Part shown: positions 8,415-17,122 of the stretch, one piece after another | Numbering within the stretch: the first letter of the stretch is position 1 | Layout: each line of letters opens with the position of its first letter | Assembly (NCBI RefSeq): GCF_038561935.1 | Contig: NZ_CP102770.1 | Location: 9,300,001 to 9,364,000 of the forward strand | Reading direction: 5' to 3' | Length of the DNA stretch: 64,000 nucleotides | Source: Myxococcus stipitatus | GTDB lineage: Bacteria > Myxococcota > Myxococcia > Myxococcales > Myxococcaceae | Program-made: the position numbers and the translations under genes | Notes under the pieces: model-generated | Seen by the model: only the letters and a program-made list of their open reading frames with translations | What the model was told of the DNA's origin: nothing | Database searches by the model: none

Positions 8415-8438
8415 TTTAAGTAACAACCGATACATAAA
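8415..8438. promoter_or_regulatory. Candidate TetR operator (24-bp imperfect palindrome)
   Basis: The arms TTTA, GTA and C on the left are mirrored by G, TAC and TAAA on the right around a 4-base centre, with eight of ten positions in each arm pairing. It lies in an AT-rich island in the 73-base gap between the divergent TetR and hydrolase starts, where it would cover both promoters. The symmetry is seen; use by the adjacent TetR protein is inferred from position. Confidence 0.5.
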
Positions 8439-8453
8439 AGGACTTCGGCCCCC

Positions 8454-10487
8454 ATGCATTCTGCCATCGCCGCCCTCGTCGCCGCTGCCTCCCTGAGTGC
8501 CGCTCCCGCTGCTCCCGCCCGGCCCCCGTCCCCCCCCCAGCCCACCCAGGCCACCGCCCATCCGGACGCGCGCGCCATCACCGCGAAGATGGACGCGGTC
8601 ATCGACAAGGCCCTGCAGGAGCAGCGCATCGTCGGCACCGTCGTCGTCGTCGTGAAGGACGGGCAGGTCGTCTACCGGCGCGCCGCGGGTTACTCGGACC
8701 GCGAGGCCCACACGCCCATGCGCGAGGACGCCCTCTTCCGCCTGGCCTCCATGACCAAGCCGCTGGTCTCCACCGCGGCGCTGGCGCTGGTGGACCAGGG
8801 CAAGCTGTCGCTGGAGGACCCCGTCACCCGGTACTTGCCGACCTTCCGCCCCAAGCTCGCGGATGGACGCGAGCCCGTCATCACCGTGCGCCACCTCCTG
8901 ACGCACGCCTCCGGCCTGATGTACGGCTTCCAGCACGCCCCGGGTGAGGGCTACCCGAAGGCGGGCATCTCCGACGGGCTCGACAATCCGAAGGGGCTCA
9001 CGCTGGAGGAGAACCTGCGCCGGCTCGCGTCGGTGCCGCTCGCCTTCGAGCCTGGCGCCCGGTGGCACTACTCGCTCTCCACGGACGTGCTGGGCGCGGT
9101 GGTCTCTCGCGCGGGAGGCGCGCCGCTGCCCCAGGTCGTCGAGAAGCTGGTGACCCAGCCCTTGAAGCTGAAGGACACGGGCTTCAGCGTGAGGGATGCG
9201 TCGCGGCTCGCGGTGCCGTACTCGGATGGCAAGCCCGCCCCGGTGCGCATGGGAGAGGCGCACGGCGTCCCCTTCGGTGGGGGCGTGGTGCAGTTCGCTC
9301 CGGACCGGGCGCTGAACCCCCACGCGTTCCCCTCCGGTGGCGCGGGCATGGTGGGGACGGCGGATGACTTCGCGCGCTTCCTGGAGGCGCTGCGGCAGGG
9401 GGGCGCGCCCGTGCTGAAGAAGGGCACCGCCGACCAGTTGGGTGTCGTGCAGCGAGGCCCGGAGGCCCAGACGCAGGGTCCGGGTTGGGGCTGGGGCATG
9501 CTGTCGGCCGTCCTCGTCGACCCGGCGCCCACGCACAGCCCGCAGTCCGCGGGGACGTGGCAGTGGGGCGGCGCCTACGGACACAACTGGTTCGTGGACG
9601 TGCGGAAGAAGCTCACGGTGGTGGCGCTGACCAACACCGCGTTCGAGGGCATGAGCGGCCCGTTCACGTATGAGGTGCGCGACGCGGCCTACGCGGCGGC
9701 CACCACGGACGCCTCGGTGCCCGCCGTGAAGCTGCACCCGCTGGACTGCGGTTACGCCGAGTTCAAGGACCTGAGCCCGTTCGCGGACACAGGTGACCTG
9801 GACGGCAAGGCCGGCACGCTCTCCGCGCCGTGCTTCCTCATCCGCCACCCGCGCGGCAACCTGCTGTGGGACGCGGGCCTGGGTGACCACCTGGCCCAGG
9901 AGCCCGAGGGCCACGAGCAGCGCCCCGGCGTCCGCTTCGTGGTGAAGAAGACGCTGGCCTCGCAGCTTGAGCAGCTGGGGCTGAAGTCCTCCGACGTCCA
10001 GTTCGTGGCCTTCTCCCACCTGCACGCCGACCACACGGGCAACGCGCGCAACTTCCAGTCCGCGACGTGGCTGGTCCACCGCGACGAGTGGAACTGGTCC
10101 CTGCAGAAGCCCACGCCGCCCGGCGTCGACGCGAGCGCGCTGGCGGGCCACGCGAAGCAGAAGACGGTGCTGCTCAACGCGGACCATGACGTGTTCGGTG
10201 ATGGCTCCGTGCGCATCCTGAAGACGCCGGGCCACACCCCGGGGCACCAGGTCCTCCTGGTGCGGCTGCCGAAGACGGGCGCCGTCCTGCTGTCGGGCGA
10301 CTTGTTCCACACGCGGGAGAACTTCGAGAAGGGCCTGATGCCGTCCTTCAACTTCAACCGCGCGGACACGCTCGCGTCCATCGACCGCATCAACAAGGTC
10401 CTGCGCAACACGAGCGGTCAAATCATCATCCAGCACGACGCGAAGGAGATGGCGAAGCTGCCGGCGTTCCCTCAGGCGATGGAGTAG
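8454..10487 (+). CDS. Fusion of a class C beta-lactamase-fold serine hydrolase and a metallo-beta-lactamase-fold (lactonase-like) hydrolase
   Basis: A 677-residue exported protein. An Ala-rich signal peptide (1-about 18) and Pro-rich linker are followed by a serine beta-lactamase/esterase domain (about 40-420) with the SMTK nucleophile motif at 99-102, a Tyr-Ser pair at 206-207 and YGHNWF near the end. Residues about 440-670 are a second hydrolase with HLHADH at 522-527, then TPGHTPGHQ, LSGDLF and a final His, the metal-ligand pattern of AHL-lactonase-like MBL proteins. The frame is continuous with no internal stop. The two halves are normally separate proteins. The substrate is unknown; esters, lactones or beta-lactams are possible. 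The last 62 bases overlap the convergent AraC gene. It is probably repressed by the divergent TetR protein. Confidence 0.85.
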   Translation: MHSAIAALVAAASLSAAPAAPARPPSPPQPTQATAHPDARAITAKMDAVIDKALQEQRIVGTVVVVVKDGQVVYRRAAGYSDREAHTPMREDALFRLASMTKPLVSTAALALVDQGKLSLEDPVTRYLPTFRPKLADGREPVITVRHLLTHASGLMYGFQHAPGEGYPKAGISDGLDNPKGLTLEENLRRLASVPLAFEPGARWHYSLSTDVLGAVVSRAGGAPLPQVVEKLVTQPLKLKDTGFSVRDASRLAVPYSDGKPAPVRMGEAHGVPFGGGVVQFAPDRALNPHAFPSGGAGMVGTADDFARFLEALRQGGAPVLKKGTADQLGVVQRGPEAQTQGPGWGWGMLSAVLVDPAPTHSPQSAGTWQWGGAYGHNWFVDVRKKLTVVALTNTAFEGMSGPFTYEVRDAAYAAATTDASVPAVKLHPLDCGYAEFKDLSPFADTGDLDGKAGTLSAPCFLIRHPRGNLLWDAGLGDHLAQEPEGHEQRPGVRFVVKKTLASQLEQLGLKSSDVQFVAFSHLHADHTGNARNFQSATWLVHRDEWNWSLQKPTPPGVDASALAGHAKQKTVLLNADHDVFGDGSVRILKTPGHTPGHQVLLVRLPKTGAVLLSGDLFHTRENFEKGLMPSFNFNRADTLASIDRINKVLRNTSGQIIIQHDAKEMAKLPAFPQAME

Positions 10488-11454
10488 CCGCCGCGGAGCG
10501 CCTGAACGCTCCAGGCGTCATGCCCACCCAGCGACGGAAGGCCTTTCCAAAAGCGCTCTCCGTCTCGTAGCCCACGGCGCGCGCCACTTCCGTCACGGAG
10601 GTGTCGCGCGCCCGCATCAGCGCCATGGCCCGGTGCATCCTCCACCGGCCCACGTAGACGAGGGGCGGCTCGCCCACGAGCTGCTTGAAGCGCTCCGCGA
10701 ACACCGAGCGGGACATGCTCGCGGCGCGCGCCAGGCCCTCCAGCGTCCACGGGGCCTCGGGCTTCTCGTGGACCCGCTGGAGCACCGCGCCGATGCGCGG
10801 GTCCACCAGGGCGCGCAGCCAGCCGTTGTCCCTGGACGAGGACTCCAGGTGCGCACGCAGGGCCTGGACGAAGAGGACGTCCGCGAGCCGGCTGACGACC
10901 GTCTCGTAACCCGGTTGCCGGGCCTCGATTTCGGAGGCCACGAAGCGCAGCGTCGGCTCCAGCCAGCGCGAGGACGCGGGGTCATCCGCCTTCACGTGCA
11001 TCAGCGTCGGCAGGTGCCGCACCAGCGGGCTCAGCGTCTCGCCCTCGAAGGTGAAGGAGCCGCCCAGCACCGTCACCGCCTCGCCACCGCCTCCGTGGTG
11101 CAGCACGCCGCCACAGCGCACCGGCTGGCGGGTCGCGTAGATGGCCTCCACGGGCAGCACGCGCGAGCCGCGCCGGTCCTTCAGCGTGAACTTCGCCCCC
11201 GCGGGGAGGAAGACGAAGTCGCCGCCCGTCAGCGACAGCTCCTGGTCGCCCGCGGACAGCAGGCAGTTGCCGCGCATCACCGCGTAGAAGACGGGGAAGG
11301 GCGCACGCTCGATGCGCATGCCCCACGGCGCGGTCAGCTCGTAGCGGGCATGCACGCGGCTGCGCAGGTGGATGCCTTGAAGCACGTCCGCGAGGACATC
11401 GAGCCCCGGCCTTCCTCCGGACGATTGGACGAGAGAATCGGACTTCTGGCGCAT
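10426..11454 (-). CDS. AraC-family transcriptional regulator (cupin sensor)
   Basis: A 342-residue regulator. The N-terminal domain is an AraC-type cupin (TAPWGMRIERAPFPVFYAVMRGNCLL, then GDFVFLPAGAKFTL), and the C-terminal 100 residues hold two helix-turn-helix motifs (WTLEGLARAASMSRSVFAERFKQLVGEPPLVYV and TSVTEVARAVGYETESAFGKAFRRWVGMTPGAFR). A strong GGAGGAAGG lies before the ATG at 11454. It is divergent from the quinone oxidoreductase gene across about 100 bases, a very common regulator/target arrangement. The C-terminal tail is Pro/Ser-rich and runs into the end of the convergent hydrolase gene. Confidence 0.93.
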   Translation of the reverse strand: MRQKSDSLVQSSGGRPGLDVLADVLQGIHLRSRVHARYELTAPWGMRIERAPFPVFYAVMRGNCLLSAGDQELSLTGGDFVFLPAGAKFTLKDRRGSRVLPVEAIYATRQPVRCGGVLHHGGGGEAVTVLGGSFTFEGETLSPLVRHLPTLMHVKADDPASSRWLEPTLRFVASEIEARQPGYETVVSRLADVLFVQALRAHLESSSRDNGWLRALVDPRIGAVLQRVHEKPEAPWTLEGLARAASMSRSVFAERFKQLVGEPPLVYVGRWRMHRAMALMRARDTSVTEVARAVGYETESAFGKAFRRWVGMTPGAFRRSAAATPSPEGTPAASPSPSRRAG

Positions 11455-11552
11455 GTTCGTCCTTCCTCCCAGGACTATAGGTCCATCCACGCGCCGGGAG
11501 TGGCCGCGCGAGCCTCCTCGCCCCACGGCCCGTCGTCTGGAGATGCCCAGAC

Positions 11553-12536
11553 ATGAAAGCCATTCGCCTGCACCAGTTCGGTGGCCCCGAGGTGCTGCGC
11601 CTCGACGACGTCCCCACGCCCAAGCCCGGTGAGGGCGAGGTGCGCATCCGCGTGTCCGCCTCCGGCCTCAACTTCACGGACCTGGCGCAGCGAGAAGGAC
11701 GCCTGCCCGGCGCGCCGCCCATGCCCTTCATCCCCGGCATGGAGGTCGCGGGCGTCGTGGACGCGGTGGGCCCTTCCGTCGAGGGACTCGCGGCGGGCAC
11801 ACGCGTCGTCGCCCTCCTCCCGGGGCAAGGGGCCTTCGCCACCCACGCCGTGGCTCCGGCCGCCACCACGCTGCGCATCCCCGACGCCGTGTCCTTCGAG
11901 CAGGCCGTCTGCCTCCCCGCCCAGGCCCCCACCGCGCTCCTGGGGCTGCGCGAGGGCGCGCGGCTGCGCGCGGGTGAGTCCGTCTACATCCCCTCCGCGG
12001 CGGGAGGCGTGGGCAGCCTGCTCGTGCAGGTGGCGAAGCGGATGGGGGCCTCGCGAGTCATCGGCGGGGTGGGCCGCGAGTCCAAGCGGGCGCTGGTGTC
12101 TCGACTGGGCGCGGATGCCACCGTGGACACGTCCCGCCCGGACTGGCCCGAGCAGGTCCGCGAGGCCACGCGAGGACTGGGCGCGGACGTCGTCTTCGTC
12201 GCGGGCGGCGGTGACCTTCCGGGGCAGGGCCTGCGAGCCCTCGCCTTCAGAGGACGGCTGGTGCTCTACGGCGCGGAGAGCATGTTCGGCACGCAGTGGA
12301 GCATCGAGCAGATGGCGGGGGTGATGGCCCAGAACCAGAGCATCACGGGCTTCGCCACCTTCACGCTGCCCTTCGAGCCCCGTCACGCCGCGCTCCGCGA
12401 AGCCCTCACCCTGGTCGAGCGCGGTGAGCTCCAGCCCGTCATCGGGCAGACCTTCCCGCTCGAGGCCGTCGCACGGGCCCATCAAGCCCTGGCCGAGCGA
12501 GGCACCACGGGCAAGGTCGTCATCCGCGTCGAGTAG
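11553..12536 (+). CDS. Quinone oxidoreductase-like zinc-free MDR alcohol dehydrogenase
   Basis: A 327-residue medium-chain dehydrogenase of the NADPH:quinone oxidoreductase group. It starts MKAIRLHQFGGPEVL, has the substrate-domain segment SGLNFTDLAQREG, and the nucleotide-binding motif AAGGVGSLLVQVAKRMGA. The catalytic and structural zinc cysteines of true alcohol dehydrogenases are absent. It probably reduces quinones or activated alkenes with NADPH. The likely controller is the divergent AraC-family protein. Confidence 0.9.
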   Translation: MKAIRLHQFGGPEVLRLDDVPTPKPGEGEVRIRVSASGLNFTDLAQREGRLPGAPPMPFIPGMEVAGVVDAVGPSVEGLAAGTRVVALLPGQGAFATHAVAPAATTLRIPDAVSFEQAVCLPAQAPTALLGLREGARLRAGESVYIPSAAGGVGSLLVQVAKRMGASRVIGGVGRESKRALVSRLGADATVDTSRPDWPEQVREATRGLGADVVFVAGGGDLPGQGLRALAFRGRLVLYGAESMFGTQWSIEQMAGVMAQNQSITGFATFTLPFEPRHAALREALTLVERGELQPVIGQTFPLEAVARAHQALAERGTTGKVVIRVE

Positions 12537-12557
12537 GCCGGAGACGTCCGCGCGACG

Positions 12558-15029
12558 TCAGTGGCGCGCCCCTCCGGCGCGGGCCACCGAGTCCTCCTCC
12601 TCCTTGCCCTCGGCCGCGAGCGCATCCAGCGCGGCGTCCACGGAGGCCATCAACACCTCGGGCCGGACGGGCTTCTCCAGCACCAGGTTGGGCACCGTCT
12701 CGATGAAGGTCCGCGTCTCGGCGGTGTAGGCGCCGCCGGAGATGAACACCATCCGCCGCGTCAATTCCGGCGCCATCACGCCCAGCCGGCGATAGAGCGC
12801 GGCGCCGTCCATCTCCGGCATCTGCAGGTCACACAGGATGACGTCGAAGCGATGGCCCGCGGTCACCAGCGCCAGGGCCTCGCCACCTCGCAGCGTGGTG
12901 ACGACGTCGTGGTAGGGCTCCAGCAACAGGCGCATGGACTGCGCCAGCCGAGGCTCGTCGTCCACCACCAGCACGCGGCCCCGCCGCGCCGTGGCGGGCA
13001 TGGGCGGCTTGGCGCGCGCCACGGGGCGCGACACCACGTCCGCCTGCATCGGCGCCGCCGGGAGCAGCATGGTGAAGACGGAGCCCTTCCCGACCTCGCT
13101 GCTCACCTTCAGCTCGCCGCCGTGGTTGCGGACAATCTGCTGGCAGATGGCCAGCCCCAGCCCGGTGCCTTCGCCCGTGGGCTTGGTGGTGAAGAAGGGC
13201 TCGAAGATGCGGGACATCACCTGGGCGGAGATGCCCACGCCGGTGTCCACCACGTCCACCCGGGCCCGGCCGGACGCGTCCGTGCTGGTGCGCACGCGCA
13301 CCTCGTGCAGGCTCGGGTTGCCCTCGGGCACGGCCTGCATCGCATTCACGAGCAGGTTGAGCAGCACCTGCCCCAGCCGCGCCTCGCTGCCCAGCACCCG
13401 AGGCACCGGGCCGAACTCCTCGACGAGCCGCGCGCGGTGGCGCAGGGCGTGGCTGATGATGCGCACCGCGGGCGGCACCAGCGCGTTGAGGTCCACCAGC
13501 GTCCGCTCCTGGTCTCCCTGGCGGCTGAACACCTGGAGGTCTCGGACGATGAGCCGGATGCGCTCGGCGCCCTCCAGCGCGCCCCGCACGCCGGCCTGCG
13601 CATCCCGCGCCCCGAGCAACCCGCCCTCCGTCAGCGCTCGCGCGGCGGACTCCAGGTTCAGCACCAGGTAGGCCAGCGGGTTGTTGATTTCATGCCCCAC
13701 ACCCGCCGCGAGGGTCCCCACCGCGGCGACCCGCTCCGCGGCCACGAGGCGCGCCTGGAGCTCCCGGGTCGCGGTGATGTCGCGATGGGTGGCCACGAAG
13801 TGCGTCACGTCGCGGCCCGTGGCGCGCACGGGTGACAAGAGCACCTCCGTGGACACCAGGTGGCCGTCCCTGCGCGGCAGCGACACCTCCACGCAAAGCG
13901 ACTCGCCCGCGAGCACGGAGTCCGTCACGCGCTGACGCAGCTTGGAGTCCTGCTCGCCGTAGAGGTGGCACGGGTCCAGCTCCAGCAGCTCCTCGCGAGG
14001 ACGTCCCAGCAGCAGGCTGAGCGCGTCGTTGGCGAACACGGTGTGCAGCTTGCCGGGGCTCACCACCTCCGCGATGAAGACGCCCTCGTGGACGCCGCGC
14101 ACCGTGGTGGCGAGGAGCTGGAGCCGCTCCACCGCGCGCCGCCGCTCCTCGGTCGCCGCCGCGAGCAGCTGGCCCGTCACGGCGTTGACGACGATGAAGA
14201 GCTGGAGCACCAGCAGGTCCTGCGCCACGTTGCCCGAGGAGAACGGCCCCTGGCCATTCACCGTGCCGAAGATGGCGACGGCGGAGATGACCAGCGTCGC
14301 CGCCGCCGCGCCCCGAGGCCCGAAGCGCAGCGCGGCCATCGCCGACATGGGGAAGAGCAGGAAGCTGGCCCCGTACGCGAGCCCCGGCTGCAAGGCGCGG
14401 AACAGGAAGACCCCCGCGCCCAGCACGGTGGTCAGCGACGCCAGCGCGACGGCCTCGCCCAGCCGCCGCGGCCAGGACGGACGGCTCAGCACCAGCAGCG
14501 GCGGCGCCACCACGAGCACGCCCGTCAGGTCGCCCACCCACCACACCCAGACGGCGTGGCCCATCACCTCGGAGGGCAGCGTTCCACCGAGCCACAGGAG
14601 CAGCGGGCCCACCACCGAGCTCACCCCGGTGCACACCATCCCCGCGCCCAGGCACAACACGATGACGTCGCGGATGCGTGACAGGTCCGTGCCCATGCGC
14701 ATGCGCCGCGACAGCCACGCGCCCAGCACGCTGGCCAGCGTGTTGCCCACGGCCACGCCCAGCGCGGTGGGCAACGTCACACCGGTGGACGAGGTCGCCA
14801 GCAAGGCGCCCAGGAAGACGCCGGGCCACAGCGCGGGGCCTCGCAGCAGGAGGGCGGCCAGGGCGACGCCCGTGGGCGGCCACACGGGGGTGACGTTGCC
14901 CGCCACCGTGGCCAGGGAGAGCCCCAGCCGGGCGACCGCGAGATACACGCCGGCCACCAACAGCATCTCCAAGAGATGCCGCCCGCGAAGCGCGCGCGCG
15001 CAGGCTCGAATCAGCCCGTTGATGACCAT
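12558..15029 (-). CDS. Hybrid sensor histidine kinase with MASE1 membrane sensor, PAS and receiver domain
   Basis: An 823-residue inner-membrane sensor. A MASE1-type region (about 15-300; eight or so TM segments, including NVTPVWPPTGVALAALLL) is followed by a PAS domain (about 315-440), a HisKA domain with phospho-acceptor His446 (GHEINNPLAY), an HATPase domain with the N box LLNLLVNAMQAV and the G boxes DTGVGI and GEGTGLGLAI, and a C-terminal receiver with Asp734 (ILCDLQMPEMDG). The start was placed at the ATG after GGGGGG, giving a short cytoplasmic N-terminus before the first TM. No cognate output gene is adjacent. The signal is unknown. Confidence 0.92.
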   Translation of the reverse strand: MVINGLIRACARALRGRHLLEMLLVAGVYLAVARLGLSLATVAGNVTPVWPPTGVALAALLLRGPALWPGVFLGALLATSSTGVTLPTALGVAVGNTLASVLGAWLSRRMRMGTDLSRIRDVIVLCLGAGMVCTGVSSVVGPLLLWLGGTLPSEVMGHAVWVWWVGDLTGVLVVAPPLLVLSRPSWPRRLGEAVALASLTTVLGAGVFLFRALQPGLAYGASFLLFPMSAMAALRFGPRGAAAATLVISAVAIFGTVNGQGPFSSGNVAQDLLVLQLFIVVNAVTGQLLAAATEERRRAVERLQLLATTVRGVHEGVFIAEVVSPGKLHTVFANDALSLLLGRPREELLELDPCHLYGEQDSKLRQRVTDSVLAGESLCVEVSLPRRDGHLVSTEVLLSPVRATGRDVTHFVATHRDITATRELQARLVAAERVAAVGTLAAGVGHEINNPLAYLVLNLESAARALTEGGLLGARDAQAGVRGALEGAERIRLIVRDLQVFSRQGDQERTLVDLNALVPPAVRIISHALRHRARLVEEFGPVPRVLGSEARLGQVLLNLLVNAMQAVPEGNPSLHEVRVRTSTDASGRARVDVVDTGVGISAQVMSRIFEPFFTTKPTGEGTGLGLAICQQIVRNHGGELKVSSEVGKGSVFTMLLPAAPMQADVVSRPVARAKPPMPATARRGRVLVVDDEPRLAQSMRLLLEPYHDVVTTLRGGEALALVTAGHRFDVILCDLQMPEMDGAALYRRLGVMAPELTRRMVFISGGAYTAETRTFIETVPNLVLEKPVRPEVLMASVDAALDALAAEGKEEEDSVARAGGARH

Positions 15030-15219
15030 CCCCCCGATAAGTCCGTCCGCCGACCCGACGGGCTCACAAAAGTGGATGCATCGTAGCGGGCCGGGCCCGG
15101 CATTGCACCTTCCCCTCGTCTCGTGGGGCAGCCAAGCGTCCAGGAACCAATAGGCTCCCCCAGTGAATGCAATCGTGTGGCGGGGGCTTCGTAGGACACG
15201 ACAAGGAGGTACCACGACG

Positions 15220-15441
15220 ATGTCGCGTCCCGGTGTCGCAGCCCTGCTGTCTTTCCTGATTCCTGGTGTGGGGCAGATCTATAACGGGGACATCCTGCGC
15301 GGGCTGTTCTGGCTCATCATCACGCCCGGCTTCTGGGTGGGAACCGGCGGATGCCTCGGCTGGGTGTGCCACATCATCGCCGCCGCCACCGCGTACAACC
15401 GCGCGGAGGCCAAGGAGAAGTACCGCGTCACCGTTATCTAG
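15220..15441 (+). CDS. Small TM2-like membrane protein
   Basis: A 73-residue protein with two TM helices (about 5-17 and 25-50). The first contains FLIPGVGQIYNGDILRG, the turn motif of TM2-type proteins, which are short inner-membrane hairpins of unclear function. A perfect AAGGAGGT lies ten bases upstream of the ATG. It is monocistronic: an intrinsic terminator begins 25 bases past the stop. Confidence 0.85.
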   Translation: MSRPGVAALLSFLIPGVGQIYNGDILRGLFWLIITPGFWVGTGGCLGWVCHIIAAATAYNRAEAKEKYRVTVI

Positions 15442-15466
15442 CGTCTCGGCGACGTGAGGTGGCGCG

Positions 15467-15502
15467 CGGGCCGGCTTCGGGGGAGGCCGGCCCGTGTTTT
15501 TT
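15467..15502 (+). terminator. Intrinsic terminator of the TM2-like gene
   Basis: CGGGCCGGC pairs with GCCGGCCCG (9-bp perfect stem, 10-base loop), followed by TGTTTTTT. It is the clearest Rho-independent terminator in the window. The convergent membrane-protein gene ends 11 bases further on. Confidence 0.9.
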
Positions 15503-15513
15503 CAGCCTCTCCT

Positions 15514-16314
15514 TCAGCGTGAGAACAGCAGGATGAAGGCGGGGATGGCGGCCACGAGCAGCCCCGCGCCCAGCACGAGCACCTGCTGCACGAAGAACAA
15601 GTCCTCCAGCCGCTCCACCAGCACCATCTCCAGCCGCTCCACCGCGAGCGACTCCAGCTCCCGCACCGCGGTCGGCACATCCGGCGCCGTGAGCACCGCC
15701 CGCAGGGCGATGGCCCCCAGCACGCGGCGGGACTGCTCCATGAGGAAGCGCTCCAGTTGCGAGGAGGGAGGCCGGGCCTGGGAGGGGTCGCCCAGCCGCT
15801 CCGCCACGGACTCCTCGACGGCGAGGAGCAATTCCTCGCGCTCCAGCTTCCCCGAACCTCGGAGGCGCTGGGCGACCTGAAGGGCCGCGGGCTTGAGGAC
15901 GGCATAGGCGTGGGCCATCCAGCGCCGCTCCTGCGCCTCCTGGGCAAGCCGCGAGGCGACCGCATGGAGCACCAGGACCCAGGCGCCCGCCAGCGCCAGC
16001 GCGAGCGGTGAGAGCACCAGGCTCAACACCTCCAGCCAGGTCGGTGTCGCGGGCCAGTCGAGCGCGCGCGGGACGGCGACGAAGGCCGCCGCCAGCGCCA
16101 GCCCTCCGAGGCCGAAGAGCACGAAGCCCTTCAGCGCGCCCCACAGGCAGGAGCCCAGCAGCGAGGGAACCGTGCGCAGCAGCACCTTCAGGCCCGCCTT
16201 CGCCACGTGCTTCATCTTCCGCGCGGGAACTGGAGACACCACCTCCGAGACACCCGGCCGCGCTGAATCCACGACCGGCGCGAGAGGCTCGGCTTGTTTC
16301 TCGGATGCACTCAC
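15514..16314 (-). CDS. Membrane protein of unknown function
   Basis: A 266-residue protein with no recognised family. A hydrophilic N-terminus (about 45 residues) is followed by two TM segments (FVLFGLGGLALAAAFVAV and VLSLVLSPLALALAGAWVLVL), a charged helical domain of about 120 residues rich in Glu, Arg and Leu, and a C-terminal TM (LVLGAGLLVAAIPAFILLF). The GTG at 16314 was preferred because GGGAGCG lies about seven bases upstream; an ATG 33 codons later is the alternative. It follows the glycolipid-binding-like gene on the same strand by 83 bases. Confidence 0.75.
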   Translation of the reverse strand: MSASEKQAEPLAPVVDSARPGVSEVVSPVPARKMKHVAKAGLKVLLRTVPSLLGSCLWGALKGFVLFGLGGLALAAAFVAVPRALDWPATPTWLEVLSLVLSPLALALAGAWVLVLHAVASRLAQEAQERRWMAHAYAVLKPAALQVAQRLRGSGKLEREELLLAVEESVAERLGDPSQARPPSSQLERFLMEQSRRVLGAIALRAVLTAPDVPTAVRELESLAVERLEMVLVERLEDLFFVQQVLVLGAGLLVAAIPAFILLFSR

Positions 16315-16397
16315 GTTGGACGCTCCCGGGGCCACGCTGCTTCGAGGTCCAGCTCCACCGCCGAGGCCGTGCCCCCCATCGTAGGAGTCACGGGCCC

Positions 16398-17021
16398 TCA
16401 GCGAAAGCCACGCCCCGTGTCGGGGTCCGCCGTCGCGACGCGCTCCCATGCGGGCGGATATCGCGTCACGAGCCCCAGCTCATCCGTCTCCACGTCCGCG
16501 ACGAAGCCCCCTCCCCCGCTCTCGTAGCGATAGCGCGTGGACGCCAGGCGCGTGTAGCGCTGCGGCAGCGGGGCCAGCGAGAGGTCCGGCATCCGCACCC
16601 ACGCGGCCGTCACCTCCTGGGCCTGCCCCACCTCGAGCCCCAGCCGTCGGATGGGCAGCGTGTTCGTCGACGGAGTGAAGGCAAGGTCCACGTCGGTGCA
16701 GCCTCGGAACTGGGGCACCTCCTCGTCCCCGCGCCACCAGCGCCGCTGCGCATCCGCTCGAAGGACCAGTGACTGGGAGGCTCCGCCCCTGCGCAGGAGG
16801 ATGCGCGCCTCTCGCGTCAGCCACCGCGCATCCGCCTCCACGGCGTACTCCGCGAGACAAGGCACGCCCTCCTCCGCGAGCACCACGCTGCCCGTCAGCC
16901 CCCAGCCCTCATCGAGCTCCCACAGCTCGCAGTACTCGCTGCCCGCTACATCCTGTCGGGTCCATTGCCAGGCACGAAGACAGCGGCGGGTGCGGCTCGA
17001 ATCGAAGCGCGGAGGGTGCAT
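16398..17021 (-). CDS. Putative glycolipid-binding family protein
   Basis: A 207-residue soluble protein matching the putative glycolipid-binding family (PF06475 type). Features include the N-terminal CELWELDEGWGLTGSVV strand pair, VDLAFTPSTNTLPIRRLGL and a C-terminal QRYTRLASTRYRYES segment. Family members fold as a lipocalin-like beta barrel, and the glycolipid annotation comes from structural similarity rather than biochemistry. No signal peptide is visible, so it is probably cytoplasmic. Possibly cotranscribed with the downstream membrane protein. Confidence 0.75.
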   Translation of the reverse strand: MHPPRFDSSRTRRCLRAWQWTRQDVAGSEYCELWELDEGWGLTGSVVLAEEGVPCLAEYAVEADARWLTREARILLRRGGASQSLVLRADAQRRWWRGDEEVPQFRGCTDVDLAFTPSTNTLPIRRLGLEVGQAQEVTAAWVRMPDLSLAPLPQRYTRLASTRYRYESGGGGFVADVETDELGLVTRYPPAWERVATADPDTGRGFR

Positions 17022-17122
17022 GGGGGCTCACTCGAGAGAAGCCCACCGTAGCCCGCACGAACGTCGGCGTCACAACCCACGGCGCGCTCGATGTTCATGA
17101 GCGCACCGTGTCGACACATGTC

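Noticed and set aside
11474..11479. TATAGT within a GGAC/GTCC palindrome upstream of the AraC gene as a -10 element
   Set aside because: No -35 at the right distance, and the predicted start would fall inside the strong Shine-Dalgarno.
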